Part shown: one piece after another, positions 7,620-16,611 of the stretch | Layout of the letters: each line of letters opens with the position of its first letter | Position numbering within the stretch: the first letter of the stretch is position 1 | Assembly: GCA_017551905.1 (NCBI GenBank) | Contig: JAFZKK010000006.1 | Span: forward strand, 1-36,434 | DNA from: Salinivirgaceae bacterium | GTDB lineage: Bacteria > Bacteroidota > Bacteroidia > Bacteroidales > SZUA-534 | DNA: 36,434 nucleotides | Direction of reading: 5' to 3' | Notes under the pieces: model-generated | What the model was told of the DNA's origin: nothing | Seen by the model: the letters and a program-made list of their open reading frames with translations, nothing else | Database searches by the model: none | Made by a program: the position numbers and the translations under genes

Positions 7620-10600
7620 TTACTCTAAATTAATGCTCAATCCCAAACCACGCAGCTCATGCAGCAATACGTTCAACGACTCCGGAATGCCAGGTGTCGG
7701 CATCGGCTCGCCTTTCACGATTGACTCGTAAGCTTTTGCACGGCCCATCACGTCGTCCGACTTAACAGTCAGAATCTCTTGCAGGACGTTAGCGGCACCG
7801 AATGCCTCAAGTGCCCAAACCTCCATCTCACCAAAACGCTGGCCACCGAATTGGGCTTTACCTCCAAGAGGCTGTTGCGTGATGAGTGAGTAAGGACCGA
7901 TTGAACGTGCGTGCATCTTGTCGTCGACCATGTGGCCCAACTTCAGCATATAGATGACACCTACAGTTGCCGGCTGGTGGAAACGGTCGCCCGTACCGCC
8001 GTCGTACAGATAGGTGCGGCCAAATTCAGGCACGCCAGCTTTGTTGGTCAGCTCGGTAATCTCCTCAAGAGTTGCACCATCGAAGATTGGTGTTGCGAAC
8101 TTGACACCCAGTTCACGGCCAGCCCATCCAAGAACTGTCTCGTAAATCTGTCCCAAGTTCATACGCGAAGGCACACCCAGCGGGTTCAGTACGATATCCA
8201 CTATCGTACCGTCCTCCAAGAATGGCATATCCTCGTCGCGGACAACCTTTGCCACAATACCCTTGTTACCGTGGCGTCCGGCCATCTTATCACCAACGCG
8301 AATCTTACGTTTCTGAGCAATATAAACTTTTGCAAGTTGGACAATGCCGTTCGGCAGCTCGTCACCAACTGTGATGTTGAATGTCTCGCGCTTGATGTCG
8401 CCTTCAATCTCACGGCATTTAATGGTGAAATTATGCAGCAACTCAGCAATCGTCTCATTCTTATCTTTATCGGTTGTCCACTTGTTCGGATTGACATTAA
8501 GGAAGTCGACCTCCAACAAAATCTTCTGCGAGAATTTTGTTCCCTTCGGGATGATGTCGGTTCCAAGCAAATCTTTCACGCCTTGCGAAACCTTGCCGTT
8601 GACAATCGAGAAGAGTTTCTCAACCAGGCGAGTCTTAAGCTCGGCCAGACGTTGCTGACGTTTCTCCTCTATTTGAGCCAACAATGGTTTCTCGGCAGCT
8701 TTCAGCTTCTTGTCTTTTACCAGACGCGAGAACAGCTTCTTGTCGATAACAACACCTGTCAGCGACGGACCGGCTTTGAGCGATGCGTCTTTAACATCAC
8801 CGGCTTTGTCACCGAAAATGGCGCGGAGCAACTTCTCCTCCGGCGACGGGTCAGACTCACCTTTCGGGGTAATCTTACCAATAAGTATATCGCCCGGATT
8901 TACATGCGAACCGATTCTTATCAAACCGTTGTCGTCCAAGTTGCGTGTTGCATCTTCGCTCACGTTCGGAATATCGGCGGTGAGTTCCTCCATACCGCGT
9001 TTGGTATCGCGAACCTCAAGCATATACTCGTCGATGTGGAGCGATGTGAACAAATCCTCACGAACAGCGCGCTCCGACAACACGATAGCGTCCTCGAAGT
9101 TGTATCCCTTCCAAGGCATGAAGGCCACTTTCAGATTACGGCCAAGAGCAAGCTCGCCGCCTTGTGTGGCATAGCCTTCGGTCAGCACTGTGCCTTTCTT
9201 AACCTTGTCGCCTTTCGAAACAATCGGACGCTGGTTGATGCACATGCTCTGGTTTGTCTTCTGGAACTTGGTCAGTTTATAACGAACCTTGTCGTCGTCG
9301 AAGCTGACAAAACGCTGAGCGTCAGTTCTGTCATATTTGATGACAATCTCGTCGGCATCAACATATTCAACAACACCGTCGCCCTCTGCGCTAATCATGT
9401 TACGCGAGTCTTCGGCAACCTTCTTCTCGATGCCTGTACCTACGATTGGCGACTCAGGATGCAACAATGGAACAGCCTGGCGCATCATGTTCGAACCCAT
9501 CAACGCACGGTTGGCGTCATCGTGCTCCAAGAACGGAATCAACGACGCTGCGATAGATGAAATCTGGTTCGGCGCAACGTCCATAAGTTGTACAGAGTCG
9601 CGGTCGGTCAACGGAAAGTCGGCCTCAAAACGCGCCTTAACCTTCGGGTTCTTGAAGTTGCCCTCAGCGTCAAGCGGTGCGTTAGCCTGTGCTATAATTT
9701 GTCCCTCCTCATCTTCGGCAGTCATATAGATGACATTGTCGTTGTTCAAATCGACTTTGCCGTGCTCTGCCTTGCGGTAAGGAGTCTCGATGAATCCCAG
9801 ATTGTTCACTTTTGCGAATACGCAAAGCGACGAGATAAGACCGATGTTAGGTCCTTCAGGTGTCTCAATCGGGCACAAACGGCCGTAGTGAGTGTAGTGT
9901 ACGTCGCGGACCTCGAAGCCTGCACGCTCACGCGACAGACCGCCAGGACCCAACGCCGACATACGGCGCTTGTGAGTAAGTTCGGCCAACGGGTTTGTCT
10001 GGTCCATAAACTGCGACAAAGCGTTGGTGCCGAAGAATGAGTTGATGACGCTCGACAATGTCTTTGAGTTGATAAGGTCAACCGGTGTAAACACCTCATT
10101 GTCGCGGACGTTCATCCTCTCTTTGATTGTTCTTGCCATACGAGCCAAGCCCACGCCGAATTGATTCTGCAATTGCTCGCCCACTGTGCGGACGCGGCGG
10201 TTGCTCAAGTGGTCGATATCATCGACATCGGCCTTGCTGTTGATAAGCTCAATCAGATATTTGATAATTTCAATAATGTCTTCTTTGGTTAAGACCTTGA
10301 TATCCATATCAATGTTCAAGCCAAGCTTTCTGTTGATACGGAAACGGCCTACCTCACCCAAATCGTAACGTTTATCTGAGAAGAACAGCTTGTCGATAAC
10401 GTCACGGGCTGTAGCCTCGTCGGGTGGTTCGGCGTTGCGCAACTGCCTATAAATATAAAGTACGGCTTCTTTTTCTGAGTTGCACGGGTCTTTCTGCAAT
10501 GTGTTGTAGATGATTCCGAACTCTGCCAAGTTGGCATTCTCCTTGTGCAGAAGTATTGTTTTGGCTCCGGAATCAACAATTGCATCGATATGTTCGTTTT

Positions 10601-11432
10601 CAAGGATTGTCTCACGGTCAACGATAACCTCGTTACGCTCAATCGAGACAACCTCGCCGGTATCCTCGTCAACAAAGTCCTCCACCCATGTCTTCAGCAC
10701 ACGGGCAGCCAACCTGCGACCGGTAACTTTCTTCAAACCGGCTTTTGAAACTTTGACTTCATCTGCAAGGTCGAATATTTCCAATATGCTACGGTCGCTC
10801 TCGTAACCAATGGCACGCAACAATGTTGTTACCGGCAATTTCTTCTTGCGGTCGATGTAGGCGTACATCACATTGTTGATGTCGGTTGCGAACTCAATCC
10901 ACGAGCCTTTGAACGGAATGATACGTGCCGAATACAGCTTTGTGCCGTTGGCGTGAATGCTCTGTCCGAAGAACACACCCGGCGAACGGTGCAACTGCGA
11001 TACGATGACGCGCTCGGCACCATTGATGACAAACGTGCCGCGCGGTGTCATATATGGGATGGTGCCCAAATAGACATCTTGCACAACTGTGTCGAAATCC
11101 TCGTGCTCGGGGTCGGTGCAATACAGACGCAATTTTGCTTTTAATGGAATGCTGTAAGTCAATCCGCGCTCAATGCACTCATCGATAGTGTAACGCGGCG
11201 GGTCGATGTTGTAATCCAGAAATTCAAGCACAAAATTGTTGCGCGTATCGGAAATCGGGAAATTCTCGTTAAAAACCTGATACAAACCTTCAAATTTGCG
11301 TTGCTCAGGAGTTGTGTTAATATTGAAAAATTCGTTAAAAGATTTCAATTGAATCTCCAGAAAATCAGGATATTCCAATTGATTCTTATTTGACGCAAAA
11401 CTTATTCTCTCTTGATAACCAGTTGAAGCCAT
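7620..11432 (-). CDS. rpoB: DNA-directed RNA polymerase subunit beta
   Basis: This is the beta subunit of RNA polymerase (1270 residues). The rifampicin-binding region is intact: [20 protein letters not shown] then [20 protein letters not shown]. The Asp, His and Ser positions most often mutated in resistance keep their wild-type residues, so the protein should be sensitive. [27 protein letters not shown] and the C-terminal [21 protein letters not shown] signatures are all present. The ATG at 11432 opens [12 protein letters not shown], matching other Bacteroidota RpoB starts. It follows rplL by 97 bp containing a 15-bp hairpin and precedes rpoC by 63 bp. Confidence 0.99.
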   Translation of the reverse strand: MASTGYQERISFASNKNQLEYPDFLEIQLKSFNEFFNINTTPEQRKFEGLYQVFNENFPISDTRNNFVLEFLDYNIDPPRYTIDECIERGLTYSIPLKAKLRLYCTDPEHEDFDTVVQDVYLGTIPYMTPRGTFVINGAERVIVSQLHRSPGVFFGQSIHANGTKLYSARIIPFKGSWIEFATDINNVMYAYIDRKKKLPVTTLLRAIGYESDRSILEIFDLADEVKVSKAGLKKVTGRRLAARVLKTWVEDFVDEDTGEVVSIERNEVIVDRETILENEHIDAIVDSGAKTILLHKENANLAEFGIIYNTLQKDPCNSEKEAVLYIYRQLRNAEPPDEATARDVIDKLFFSDKRYDLGEVGRFRINRKLGLNIDMDIKVLTKEDIIEIIKYLIELINSKADVDDIDHLSNRRVRTVGEQLQNQFGVGLARMARTIKERMNVRDNEVFTPVDLINSKTLSSVINSFFGTNALSQFMDQTNPLAELTHKRRMSALGPGGLSRERAGFEVRDVHYTHYGRLCPIETPEGPNIGLISSLCVFAKVNNLGFIETPYRKAEHGKVDLNNDNVIYMTAEDEEGQIIAQANAPLDAEGNFKNPKVKARFEADFPLTDRDSVQLMDVAPNQISSIAASLIPFLEHDDANRALMGSNMMRQAVPLLHPESPIVGTGIEKKVAEDSRNMISAEGDGVVEYVDADEIVIKYDRTDAQRFVSFDDDKVRYKLTKFQKTNQSMCINQRPIVSKGDKVKKGTVLTEGYATQGGELALGRNLKVAFMPWKGYNFEDAIVLSERAVREDLFTSLHIDEYMLEVRDTKRGMEELTADIPNVSEDATRNLDDNGLIRIGSHVNPGDILIGKITPKGESDPSPEEKLLRAIFGDKAGDVKDASLKAGPSLTGVVIDKKLFSRLVKDKKLKAAEKPLLAQIEEKRQQRLAELKTRLVEKLFSIVNGKVSQGVKDLLGTDIIPKGTKFSQKILLEVDFLNVNPNKWTTDKDKNETIAELLHNFTIKCREIEGDIKRETFNITVGDELPNGIVQLAKVYIAQKRKIRVGDKMAGRHGNKGIVAKVVRDEDMPFLEDGTIVDIVLNPLGVPSRMNLGQIYETVLGWAGRELGVKFATPIFDGATLEEITELTNKAGVPEFGRTYLYDGGTGDRFHQPATVGVIYMLKLGHMVDDKMHARSIGPYSLITQQPLGGKAQFGGQRFGEMEVWALEAFGAANVLQEILTVKSDDVMGRAKAYESIVKGEPMPTPGIPESLNVLLHELRGLGLSINLE

Positions 11433-11461
11433 GATTTTTATAATAAGGTGAACTTAAAAAT

Positions 11462-11507
11462 AACAACAAAAAGGCTTAGCGTCAGAGTCTGACTGACGCT
11501 AAACCTT
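11462..11507 (-). terminator. Attenuator-like hairpin between rplL and rpoB
   Basis: In minus-strand RNA a 15-bp stem (11471-11485 with 11493-11507, one G-U) closes a 7-nt loop. It is followed by the tail TTTGTTGTTATT after the stem's own T residues. It lies 22 bp after the rplL stop and 29 bp before rpoB. E. coli also has a partial terminator and RNase III site between rplL and rpoB that lowers rpoBC output relative to ribosomal proteins. The same role is inferred here. Confidence 0.75.
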
Positions 11508-11529
11508 ATCTATATCCTAATATGGAATC

Positions 11530-11907
11530 TTATTTAAGCTCAACTTCAGCTCCAGCCTCTTCCAATTTAGCTTTTAATGATTCAGCTTCTTCCTTAGATG
11601 CGCCTGTCTTAACTTCTTTCGGAGCGGCGTCTACAAGCTCTTTAGCCTCTTTCAGGCCAAGACCTGTAAGTTCTTTCACCAACTTCACAATCTGAAGTTT
11701 TTGTGCACCAGCCGATTTAAGAATTACATCGAATTCTGTTTTCTCAGCTGCAGCTTCAGCAGCACCACCAGCAGCAGGACCAGCAACGGCAACTGCAGCG
11801 GCAGCAGGTTCAATACCATATTCGTCTTTGAGTATTGCAGCTAACTCATTTACTTCTTTTACAGTCAAGTTAACCAACTCTTCTGCAAACTTTTTCAAAT
11901 CTGCCAT
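11530..11907 (-). CDS. rplL: 50S ribosomal protein L7/L12 (bL12)
   Basis: This is the 125-residue L7/L12 stalk protein, which recruits translational GTPases to the ribosome. The N-terminal dimerisation domain ([25 protein letters not shown]) is followed by an Ala-rich hinge at about residues 35-55. The C-terminal factor-binding domain follows, with [20 protein letters not shown] and [14 protein letters not shown]. Length is normal. It lies 38 bp after rplJ, which encodes the stalk base it binds. Confidence 0.98.
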   Translation of the reverse strand: MADLKKFAEELVNLTVKEVNELAAILKDEYGIEPAAAAVAVAGPAAGGAAEAAAEKTEFDVILKSAGAQKLQIVKLVKELTGLGLKEAKELVDAAPKEVKTGASKEEAESLKAKLEEAGAEVELK

Positions 11908-11945
11908 TTTAATCTATTTTTTAAAAAGTGTTTACTAAAAAATGT

Positions 11946-12461
11946 TTATTTCTCTGATAATGTTTTTAATATACCTGTCAAGTTTTGTCCACCCGATTGC
12001 AGAGCAGAAACAACGTTCTTAGCAGGCGATTGCAACAAGGCGATGATATCGGCAATAAGCTCGTTCTTCGATTTGATATTAACCAAAGCGTCGAGTTGAT
12101 TGTCGCCGATATAGAACGACTCTTCAACGTAAGCCGCTTTAAGAATGGGTTTGTCACCCTTTGCTCTGAATTCTTTAATCAGTTTGCCCGGAACGTTTCC
12201 GACTTCGGTAAACATGATTGAAGTAGAGCCCTTAAGCTGACCGAACATTTCAGAGAAGTCTGTCCCTGTTTTCTCCATGGCCTTTCTGAGCAGTGTGTTT
12301 TTCACAACCACTAGCTCAATGTCCTTCTCAAAGCATTTTCTTCTCAACAGACTGGTTTGCTCTGCATTCAAATCAGAAACGTCAGTCAGGTAGAAGTGGC
12401 TTGCCTCTTTCAGACGAGCGGCCAGATTGTCAATAATAACAGCCTTATCTTCGCGCTTCAT
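11946..12461 (-). CDS. rplJ: 50S ribosomal protein L10 (uL10)
   Basis: This is the 171-residue stalk base protein. It binds 23S rRNA through its N-terminal domain and L7/L12 dimers through its C-terminal helix. Family features are MKREDKAVIIDNLAARLKEA, the FYLTDVSDLNAEQTSLLRR segment, VVVKNTLLRKAM and the C-terminal ALQSGGQNLTGILKTLSEK. In E. coli, L10 with L12 represses its own mRNA. Whether that occurs here is not visible. It lies 11 bp downstream of rplA in the same operon. Confidence 0.97.
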   Translation of the reverse strand: MKREDKAVIIDNLAARLKEASHFYLTDVSDLNAEQTSLLRRKCFEKDIELVVVKNTLLRKAMEKTGTDFSEMFGQLKGSTSIMFTEVGNVPGKLIKEFRAKGDKPILKAAYVEESFYIGDNQLDALVNIKSKNELIADIIALLQSPAKNVVSALQSGGQNLTGILKTLSEK

Positions 12462-12472
12462 AACTCTAAAAT

Positions 12473-13165
12473 TTATTCTACTGATTTAACATCAATTGAA
12501 ATACCAGGACTCATTGTGCTCGACAAGGTGATACTTTTGATATAAGTACCTTTAGCTGTAGAAGGTTTTAACTTGATAATTGTGCTTATCATCTCCTGGG
12601 CGTTCTCTTGGATTTGCTCAGGCGAGAAAGACACTTTGCCGATTCCGGCATGAATGATGCCCGATTTGTCGACTTTGAAATCAATCTTACCTTGTTTAAT
12701 CTCTTTTACAGCTGAACCAATCTCCATGGTAACTGTACCACTTTTCGGATTAGGCATCAAACCGCGTGGGCCTAATACTTTTCCCAAAGCACCGACTTTT
12801 GCCATGATTGAAGGCATTGTGATGATGACGTCAACGTCAGTCCAACCGCCTTTAATCTTCTCGATGTACTCATCAAGACCGACATAATCGGCACCAGCAG
12901 CTGTAGCTTCAGCCTCTTTATCAGGCGTACAAAGCACCAGCACTCTGGTTTGCTTACCTGTATCGTGAGGTAAAGAAACGACACCACGAACCATTTGATT
13001 TGCCTTGCGGGGGTCGACACCCAAACGGACATCGATATCCACTGACGCGTCAAATTTTGTGGTTGTAACCTCTTTTACCAAATGCGCAGCCTCAGACAAA
13101 GTGTAATCCTTCATAGGCTCGATTTTGTCTGCCACTAATTTTCTATTCTTTGTTAGCTTTGCCAT
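12473..13165 (-). CDS. rplA: 50S ribosomal protein L1 (uL1)
   Basis: This is the 230-residue L1 protein of the mobile L1 stalk, which helps release E-site tRNA. Conserved blocks include [39 protein letters not shown] and the L1 signature [25 protein letters not shown] in two parts around residue 130. [17 protein letters not shown] follows. L1 commonly represses translation of the L11-L1 mRNA by binding near the rplK start, a role inferred here only from the family. It lies 19 bp after rplK. Confidence 0.98.
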   Translation of the reverse strand: MAKLTKNRKLVADKIEPMKDYTLSEAAHLVKEVTTTKFDASVDIDVRLGVDPRKANQMVRGVVSLPHDTGKQTRVLVLCTPDKEAEATAAGADYVGLDEYIEKIKGGWTDVDVIITMPSIMAKVGALGKVLGPRGLMPNPKSGTVTMEIGSAVKEIKQGKIDFKVDKSGIIHAGIGKVSFSPEQIQENAQEMISTIIKLKPSTAKGTYIKSITLSSTMSPGISIDVKSVE

Positions 13166-13184
13166 TTTTACACGAGGTATTTAA

Positions 13185-13628
13185 TTAATTATTTCCCGGG
13201 AACTCACCAGTTACTGTTATTCCCATGCTACGAGCTGTGCCAGCAACCAACCGCATAGCCGACTCGATTGTGAATGCATTCAAGTCAGGCATTTTGTCTT
13301 CAGCTATCTCTTTAACTTGTGCCCAAGTCAGAGAAGCGACTTTCTTACGGTTAGGCTCTGCAGAACCGCTTTTAACTTTAGCGGCCTCCAGAATCTGGAC
13401 AGCTACAGGCGGACGCTTGACAATGAAGTCAAACGACTTGTCAGAATAAACAGTAATAACAACTGGAAGCACCTTGCCGGCACTGTTTTGAGTCCGGGCG
13501 TTAAATTGCTTGCAAAAATCCATGATGTTCACGCCCTTAGAACCTAAGGCCGGGCCCACCGGAGGTGAAGGGTTGGCTGCCCCTCCCTTGATTTGCAGCT
13601 TAATCATTCCTGTAACTTCTTTTGCCAT
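13185..13628 (-). CDS. rplK: 50S ribosomal protein L11 (uL11)
   Basis: This is the 147-residue L11 protein of the GTPase-associated centre, needed for factor binding and the stringent response. The N-terminal [20 protein letters not shown] and [15 protein letters not shown] blocks and the C-terminal RNA-binding domain ([20 protein letters not shown] with [12 protein letters not shown]) are complete. It starts 11 bp downstream of nusG. Confidence 0.98.
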   Translation of the reverse strand: MAKEVTGMIKLQIKGGAANPSPPVGPALGSKGVNIMDFCKQFNARTQNSAGKVLPVVITVYSDKSFDFIVKRPPVAVQILEAAKVKSGSAEPNRKKVASLTWAQVKEIAEDKMPDLNAFTIESAMRLVAGTARSMGITVTGEFPGNN

Positions 13629-13639
13629 AACAAGTTTAA

Positions 13640-14176
13640 TTACTCTTTAACTACCTGCATAAAACTCAGTTCTACCGGAGTTTTTCTGCCGAAAATTTTG
13701 ACACTCACTTTCAGTTTCTTCTTCTCCTCGTTAACCTCCTCGATGATGCCGCTGAATGTGTTGAACGGACCATCGATTACCTTTACCGATTCGCCAACAA
13801 TAAATGGAACGATGATTTCCTCGTCCTTTCCGGCGAGTTCGTCAACCTTTCCAAGTATTCTGTTGACTTCAGACAACCTAAGTGGTGTCGGTTCACCATT
13901 TCCCTCAGCCAAAAAGCCAAGGACACCCGGCATATTCCTAAGAAAATGCGGAACCTCGCCAACTAAAGCCGCCTCGACTAGCACGTAACCGGGAAAGAAA
14001 TTTCTTTCCTTACTAATCTTCTTACCATTACGGATTTGATAAACCTTTTCTGTAGGAATCAAGACTTGGGAAACATATTCCTGCAGATTCTGGTGAGCGG
14101 CTTCGCTCTCGATTTGTTCCTTTACCTTCTTTTCCTGACCGCTCATGGCCCGGAGAACATACCATTTCTTTTCCAT
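13640..14176 (-). CDS. nusG: Transcription termination/antitermination factor NusG
   Basis: This 178-residue NusG binds the RNA polymerase clamp and couples it to ribosomes or Rho. It starts [20 protein letters not shown], the NGN domain. [21 protein letters not shown] lies mid-domain and [13 protein letters not shown] ends it. The C-terminal KOW domain ([27 protein letters not shown]) follows. Length is typical and there is no insertion. It lies 19 bp after secE, the usual secE-nusG pairing. Confidence 0.97.
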   Translation of the reverse strand: MEKKWYVLRAMSGQEKKVKEQIESEAAHQNLQEYVSQVLIPTEKVYQIRNGKKISKERNFFPGYVLVEAALVGEVPHFLRNMPGVLGFLAEGNGEPTPLRLSEVNRILGKVDELAGKDEEIIVPFIVGESVKVIDGPFNTFSGIIEEVNEEKKKLKVSVKIFGRKTPVELSFMQVVKE

Positions 14177-14195
14177 CTGACTTTAATTGAATTAT

Positions 14196-14390
14196 TTAAC
14201 TGAATAAACCGTAAATGAATTCCATTATGTGCGCAAATGAAAAATCCATTATGTAAATAATGAGGGCTATAATTAAGGAAGCAACCATTACAACAATAGC
14301 ACTATTCTGAAGGTCTGACCACGAAGGCCATGACACTTTATGTATCAGTTCGTTGTAAACCTCTTTGAGATATACTTTTATCTTTTGCAT
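14196..14390 (-). CDS. secE: Preprotein translocase subunit SecE
   Basis: This is a short SecE of 64 residues, the clamp subunit of the SecYEG inner-membrane translocon. An amphipathic N-terminal helix (QKIKVYLKEVYNELIHKVSW, then PSW) leads into one membrane segment (SAIVVMVASLIIALIIYIMD) and a short periplasmic tail. The PSW near residue 22 is the conserved bend of the family. I chose the ATG at 14390. A GTG at 14399 would add three residues and sits only 10 bases from the end of tRNA-Trp. The single-membrane-helix form is normal in Bacteroidota. Confidence 0.93.
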   Translation of the reverse strand: MQKIKVYLKEVYNELIHKVSWPSWSDLQNSAIVVMVASLIIALIIYIMDFSFAHIMEFIYGLFS

Positions 14391-14408
14391 TGTTACCACT
14401 AATTAATG

Positions 14409-14481
14409 CACGGGAGGAGCGACTCGAACGCCCGACACCTAGTTTTGGAGACTAGTGCTCTACCAACTGAGCTACACCCGT
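14409..14481 (-). tRNA. tRNA-Trp (CCA)
   Basis: A 73-nt cloverleaf. The D-arm is GCTC...GAGC, the anticodon stem CTAGT/ACTAG has loop CTCCAAA (anticodon CCA), and the T-arm GGGCG/CGCTC has loop TTCGAGT. The discriminator is G and CCA is not encoded. The acceptor stem 5' strand ACGGGTG faces CTCCCGT, leaving a U-U mismatch at 6-67. It lies between tuf and secE and is probably processed from that transcript. Confidence 0.96.
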
Positions 14482-14482
14482 A

Positions 14483-14514
14483 AATAAAGGATTCCAATTT
14501 CTTGGAATCCCTTT
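14483..14514 (-). terminator. Terminator-like hairpin between tuf and tRNA-Trp
   Basis: In minus-strand sense GGATTCCAA and TTGGAATCC form nine perfect pairs around a GAAA tetraloop. Flanking A and T runs extend the stem, and TTTATTT follows. It ends directly before the tRNA-Trp 5' end, so it could attenuate read-through from tuf or guide tRNA processing. Confidence 0.65.
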
Positions 14515-14531
14515 ATTGATAACTCTTACTC

Positions 14532-15716
14532 TTAATCAAGAATCTTAGTAACCTGACCTGCGCCTACTGTACGGCCACCCTCGCGGATTGCGAAACGCTG
14601 ACCTTCGCTGCAAGCAACAGCTGTAATCAAGTCTACAGTGATTGTCAAGTTATCGCCCGGCATTACCATCTCAGTTCCATCCGGCAAAGAGATTTCGCCA
14701 GTAACGTCCAGTGTACGGATGTAGAACTGAGGACGATCTTTGTTGTGGAACGGTGTGTGACGACCACCTTCTTCTTTCTTCAGGATATAAACCTCAGCTT
14801 GGAATTTCTTGTGAGGAGTGATTGTTCCCGGGTGGCTGACAACCATACCACGTTTGATTTCGTCTTTGTCGATACCACGGAGCAACAAACCAACGTTATC
14901 ACCAGCCTGACCTTCGTCAAGAATCTTACGGAACATTTCAACACCAGTAACAACTGATTTTTTGTCCTCGCCAAGACCCTGGATTTGAACCTCGTCGCCA
15001 ACTTTTACGACACCAGTCTCGATACGGCCAGTAGCAACTGTACCACGACCTGTAATTGAGAACACGTCCTCAACAGGCATCAGGAACGGTTTGTCAACGT
15101 CGCGCTGCGGCAGAGGAATGTACTCGTCAACAGCTTTCATAAGCTCCATTACCTTCTCAACCCATTTCGGCTCACCGTTAAGTGCGCCAAGAGCTGAACC
15201 GCGGATAATCGGAGTGTTGTCGCCATCGTACTGGTAGAACGAAAGCAATTCACGAACTTCCATTTCAACCAAGTCAAGCAACTCTGGGTCGTCAACCATA
15301 TCAACTTTGTTCAAGAACACAACGATTCTTGGAACGTTTACTTGGCGAGCCAAAAGGATGTGCTCACGAGTCTGAGGCATCGGGCCGTCAGTTGCGGCAA
15401 CTACCAGGATTGCACCGTCCATCTGAGCGGCACCAGTAACCATGTTCTTCACATAGTCAGCGTGTCCCGGGCAGTCAACGTGCGCATAGTGGCGGTTTTC
15501 AGTTTGATACTCAACGTGGGCAGTGTTAATGGTAATACCACGTTCTTTTTCCTCAGGAGCGTTGTCGATAGAATCGAACGAACGGATTTCTGAAAGACCC
15601 TTTTCTGCCAACACTTTGGTGATAGCAGCGGTCAAAGTTGATTTACCGTGGTCAACGTGACCAATGGTACCAATATTAACATGAGGTTTGGTCCTCTGAA
15701 ATTGTTCTTTAGCCAT
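14532..15716 (-). CDS. tuf: Elongation factor Tu
   Basis: This is the 394-residue EF-Tu, the GTPase that brings aminoacyl-tRNA to the ribosome. GTPase motifs are all present: GHVDHGKST (P-loop, residues ~19-27), [12 protein letters not shown] (G3), NKVDMVDD (G4) and GSALGALNG (G5). Domain 2 shows [18 protein letters not shown] and domain 3 ends [17 protein letters not shown]. The switch I residues [12 protein letters not shown] are intact. It is flanked upstream by four tRNA genes and downstream by tRNA-Trp. That arrangement is usual for Bacteroidota, where a single tuf is common. Confidence 0.99.
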   Translation of the reverse strand: MAKEQFQRTKPHVNIGTIGHVDHGKSTLTAAITKVLAEKGLSEIRSFDSIDNAPEEKERGITINTAHVEYQTENRHYAHVDCPGHADYVKNMVTGAAQMDGAILVVAATDGPMPQTREHILLARQVNVPRIVVFLNKVDMVDDPELLDLVEMEVRELLSFYQYDGDNTPIIRGSALGALNGEPKWVEKVMELMKAVDEYIPLPQRDVDKPFLMPVEDVFSITGRGTVATGRIETGVVKVGDEVQIQGLGEDKKSVVTGVEMFRKILDEGQAGDNVGLLLRGIDKDEIKRGMVVSHPGTITPHKKFQAEVYILKKEEGGRHTPFHNKDRPQFYIRTLDVTGEISLPDGTEMVMPGDNLTITVDLITAVACSEGQRFAIREGGRTVGAGQVTKILD

Positions 15717-15763
15717 AATGAACCTATTATTTACAAATTAGACAAAAGTTTTCCCAGTCTTGG

Positions 15764-15835
15764 AGCCGATAATGGGAATTGAACCCATGGCCTCTTCCTT
15801 ACCAAGGAAGTGCTCTACCCCTGAGCTACATCGGC
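15764..15835 (-). tRNA. tRNA-Thr (GGT)
   Basis: A 72-nt cloverleaf. The acceptor GCCGATG pairs with TATCGGC, the anticodon stem CTTCC/GGAAG has loop TTGGTAA (anticodon GGT), and the T-arm ATGGG/CCCAT has loop TTCAATT. The three bases after the discriminator T read CCA, so the 3' end may be encoded, at 15761-15763. Confidence 0.95.
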
Positions 15836-15846
15836 GGCTTGTATTG

Positions 15847-15920
15847 AGCGGGAAACGGGATTCAAACCCGCGACCCTCAGCTTGGAAGGCTGATGCTCTA
15901 ATCGACTGAGCTACTCCCGC
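15847..15920 (-). tRNA. tRNA-Gly (TCC)
   Basis: A 74-nt cloverleaf. The acceptor GCGGGAG pairs with TTCCCGC, the anticodon stem TCAGC/GCTGA has loop CTTCCAA (anticodon TCC), and the T-arm GCGGG/CCCGT has loop TTTGAAT. CCA is not encoded. Confidence 0.95.
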
Positions 15921-15941
15921 TTAAAACAAATCAAATGAAAG

Positions 15942-16024
15942 TGGGAAGAGCAGGATTCGAACCTACGAAGCGATGACGCAGCAGATTTACAGTCTGCCCC
16001 AGTTGGCCACTTTGGTATCTTCCC
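15942..16024 (-). tRNA. tRNA-Tyr (GTA)
   Basis: An 83-nt tRNA with a long variable arm, as expected for Tyr. The acceptor GGGAAGA pairs with TCTTCCC, the anticodon stem GCAGA/TCTGC has loop CTGTAAA (anticodon GTA), and the T-arm GTAGG/CCTGC has loop TTCGAAT. The discriminator is A. Confidence 0.95.
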
Positions 16025-16046
16025 AAAAATTCATTGTGCAAATGAG

Positions 16047-16120
16047 AGCCGATGGAGGGATTCGAACCCACGACCAGCTGATTACAAATCAGCTGCTCTG
16101 GCCAACTGAGCTACATCGGC
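16047..16120 (-). tRNA. tRNA-Thr (TGT)
   Basis: A 74-nt cloverleaf. The acceptor GCCGATG pairs with CATCGGC, the anticodon stem GCTGA/TCAGC has loop TTTGTAA (anticodon TGT), and the T-loop is TTCGAAT. It is the first gene of the tRNA-tuf transcription unit. Confidence 0.95.
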
Positions 16121-16163
16121 ATACATTTCTTAGAACGTGCAATTCGTTTTCGGAATTGGTGTG

Positions 16164-16171
16164 CAAATGTA
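16164..16171 (-). promoter_or_regulatory. -7 promoter box of the tRNA-tuf unit
   Basis: The minus strand reads TACATTTG, 43 bp upstream of the first tRNA-Thr. No other box is seen within the block down to rpoC, so this may be the main promoter for the tRNA, tuf and possibly secE-to-rpoC genes. Confidence 0.65.
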
Positions 16172-16223
16172 GACATATTTTGGTAAATAAAAACCTTTTA
16201 AAGTTTTTTTTTCAAAATATGTT

Positions 16224-16517
16224 TCAACGCTGTTTTTCCTTGGCCTTTTGGAGTTGTTTCTTGAGTGCGTCAACCGACAGGTCCACAGCTTCTTCAAAGG
16301 TTTTCGCCTGCCTACTGCAGAACACATTATCACCCGGAATTTGCACCTTAATCTCGGCAATTTTGTTCTCCGATATATCGGACTTTTCGAGCTTGAGAGT
16401 GACATCGACCGTCACAATTCCATCGTGAAAGCGGTCCAACTTACTCACTTTTGTGTCGATAAAACTCAACAATTTTTCACCGGCATCGAAATGCAATGAG
16501 TGGATGTCTATCTTCAT
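16224..16517 (-). CDS. hpf: Ribosome hibernation promoting factor, short form
   Basis: This 97-residue HPF/RaiA-family protein binds the decoding region of idle ribosomes in stationary phase. MKIDIHSLHFDAGEKLLSFI then KVSKLDRFHDGIVTVDVTLK and a basic C-terminal helix (DALKKQLQKAKEKQR) fit the beta-alpha-beta fold. The C-terminal dimerisation domain of long HPF is absent, so this is a short-form protein. It has its own TATATTTG promoter, a 5' leader of about 40 nt, and an unusually good AGGAGG ribosome-binding site for this phylum. It follows xerC by 94 bp. Confidence 0.92.
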   Translation of the reverse strand: MKIDIHSLHFDAGEKLLSFIDTKVSKLDRFHDGIVTVDVTLKLEKSDISENKIAEIKVQIPGDNVFCSRQAKTFEEAVDLSVDALKKQLQKAKEKQR

Positions 16518-16522
16518 AATTT

Positions 16523-16528
16523 CCTCCT
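16523..16528 (-). promoter_or_regulatory. Strong Shine-Dalgarno of hpf
   Basis: AGGAGG stands 5 bp before the hpf ATG, within AAAAAAGGAGGAAATT. Bacteroidota genes usually lack such a site, and no other gene in this window shows one this clear. Confidence 0.7.
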
Positions 16529-16561
16529 TTTTTAATCAGTTTTTCAATAAAAACTCTGTCC

Positions 16562-16569
16562 CAAATATA
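16562..16569 (-). promoter_or_regulatory. -7 promoter box for hpf
   Basis: The minus strand reads TATATTTG, an exact TAnnTTTG match, 44 bp upstream of the hpf ATG. Confidence 0.6.
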
Positions 16570-16611
16570 CCGATTGGCGGATAATTAAAAAAGTTTTTTC
16601 AGCGAAATTCG

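Noticed and set aside
7911..9560. 549-residue plus-strand open frame inside rpoB
   Set aside because: It is antisense to a fully conserved rpoB frame and has no recognisable domain. Long antisense frames are a codon-bias effect, as are those opposite rpoC, purL and leuA.
7620..11432. Rifampicin-resistance mutation in rpoB
   Set aside because: The Asp, His and Ser hot-spot residues in the conserved region are all wild-type.
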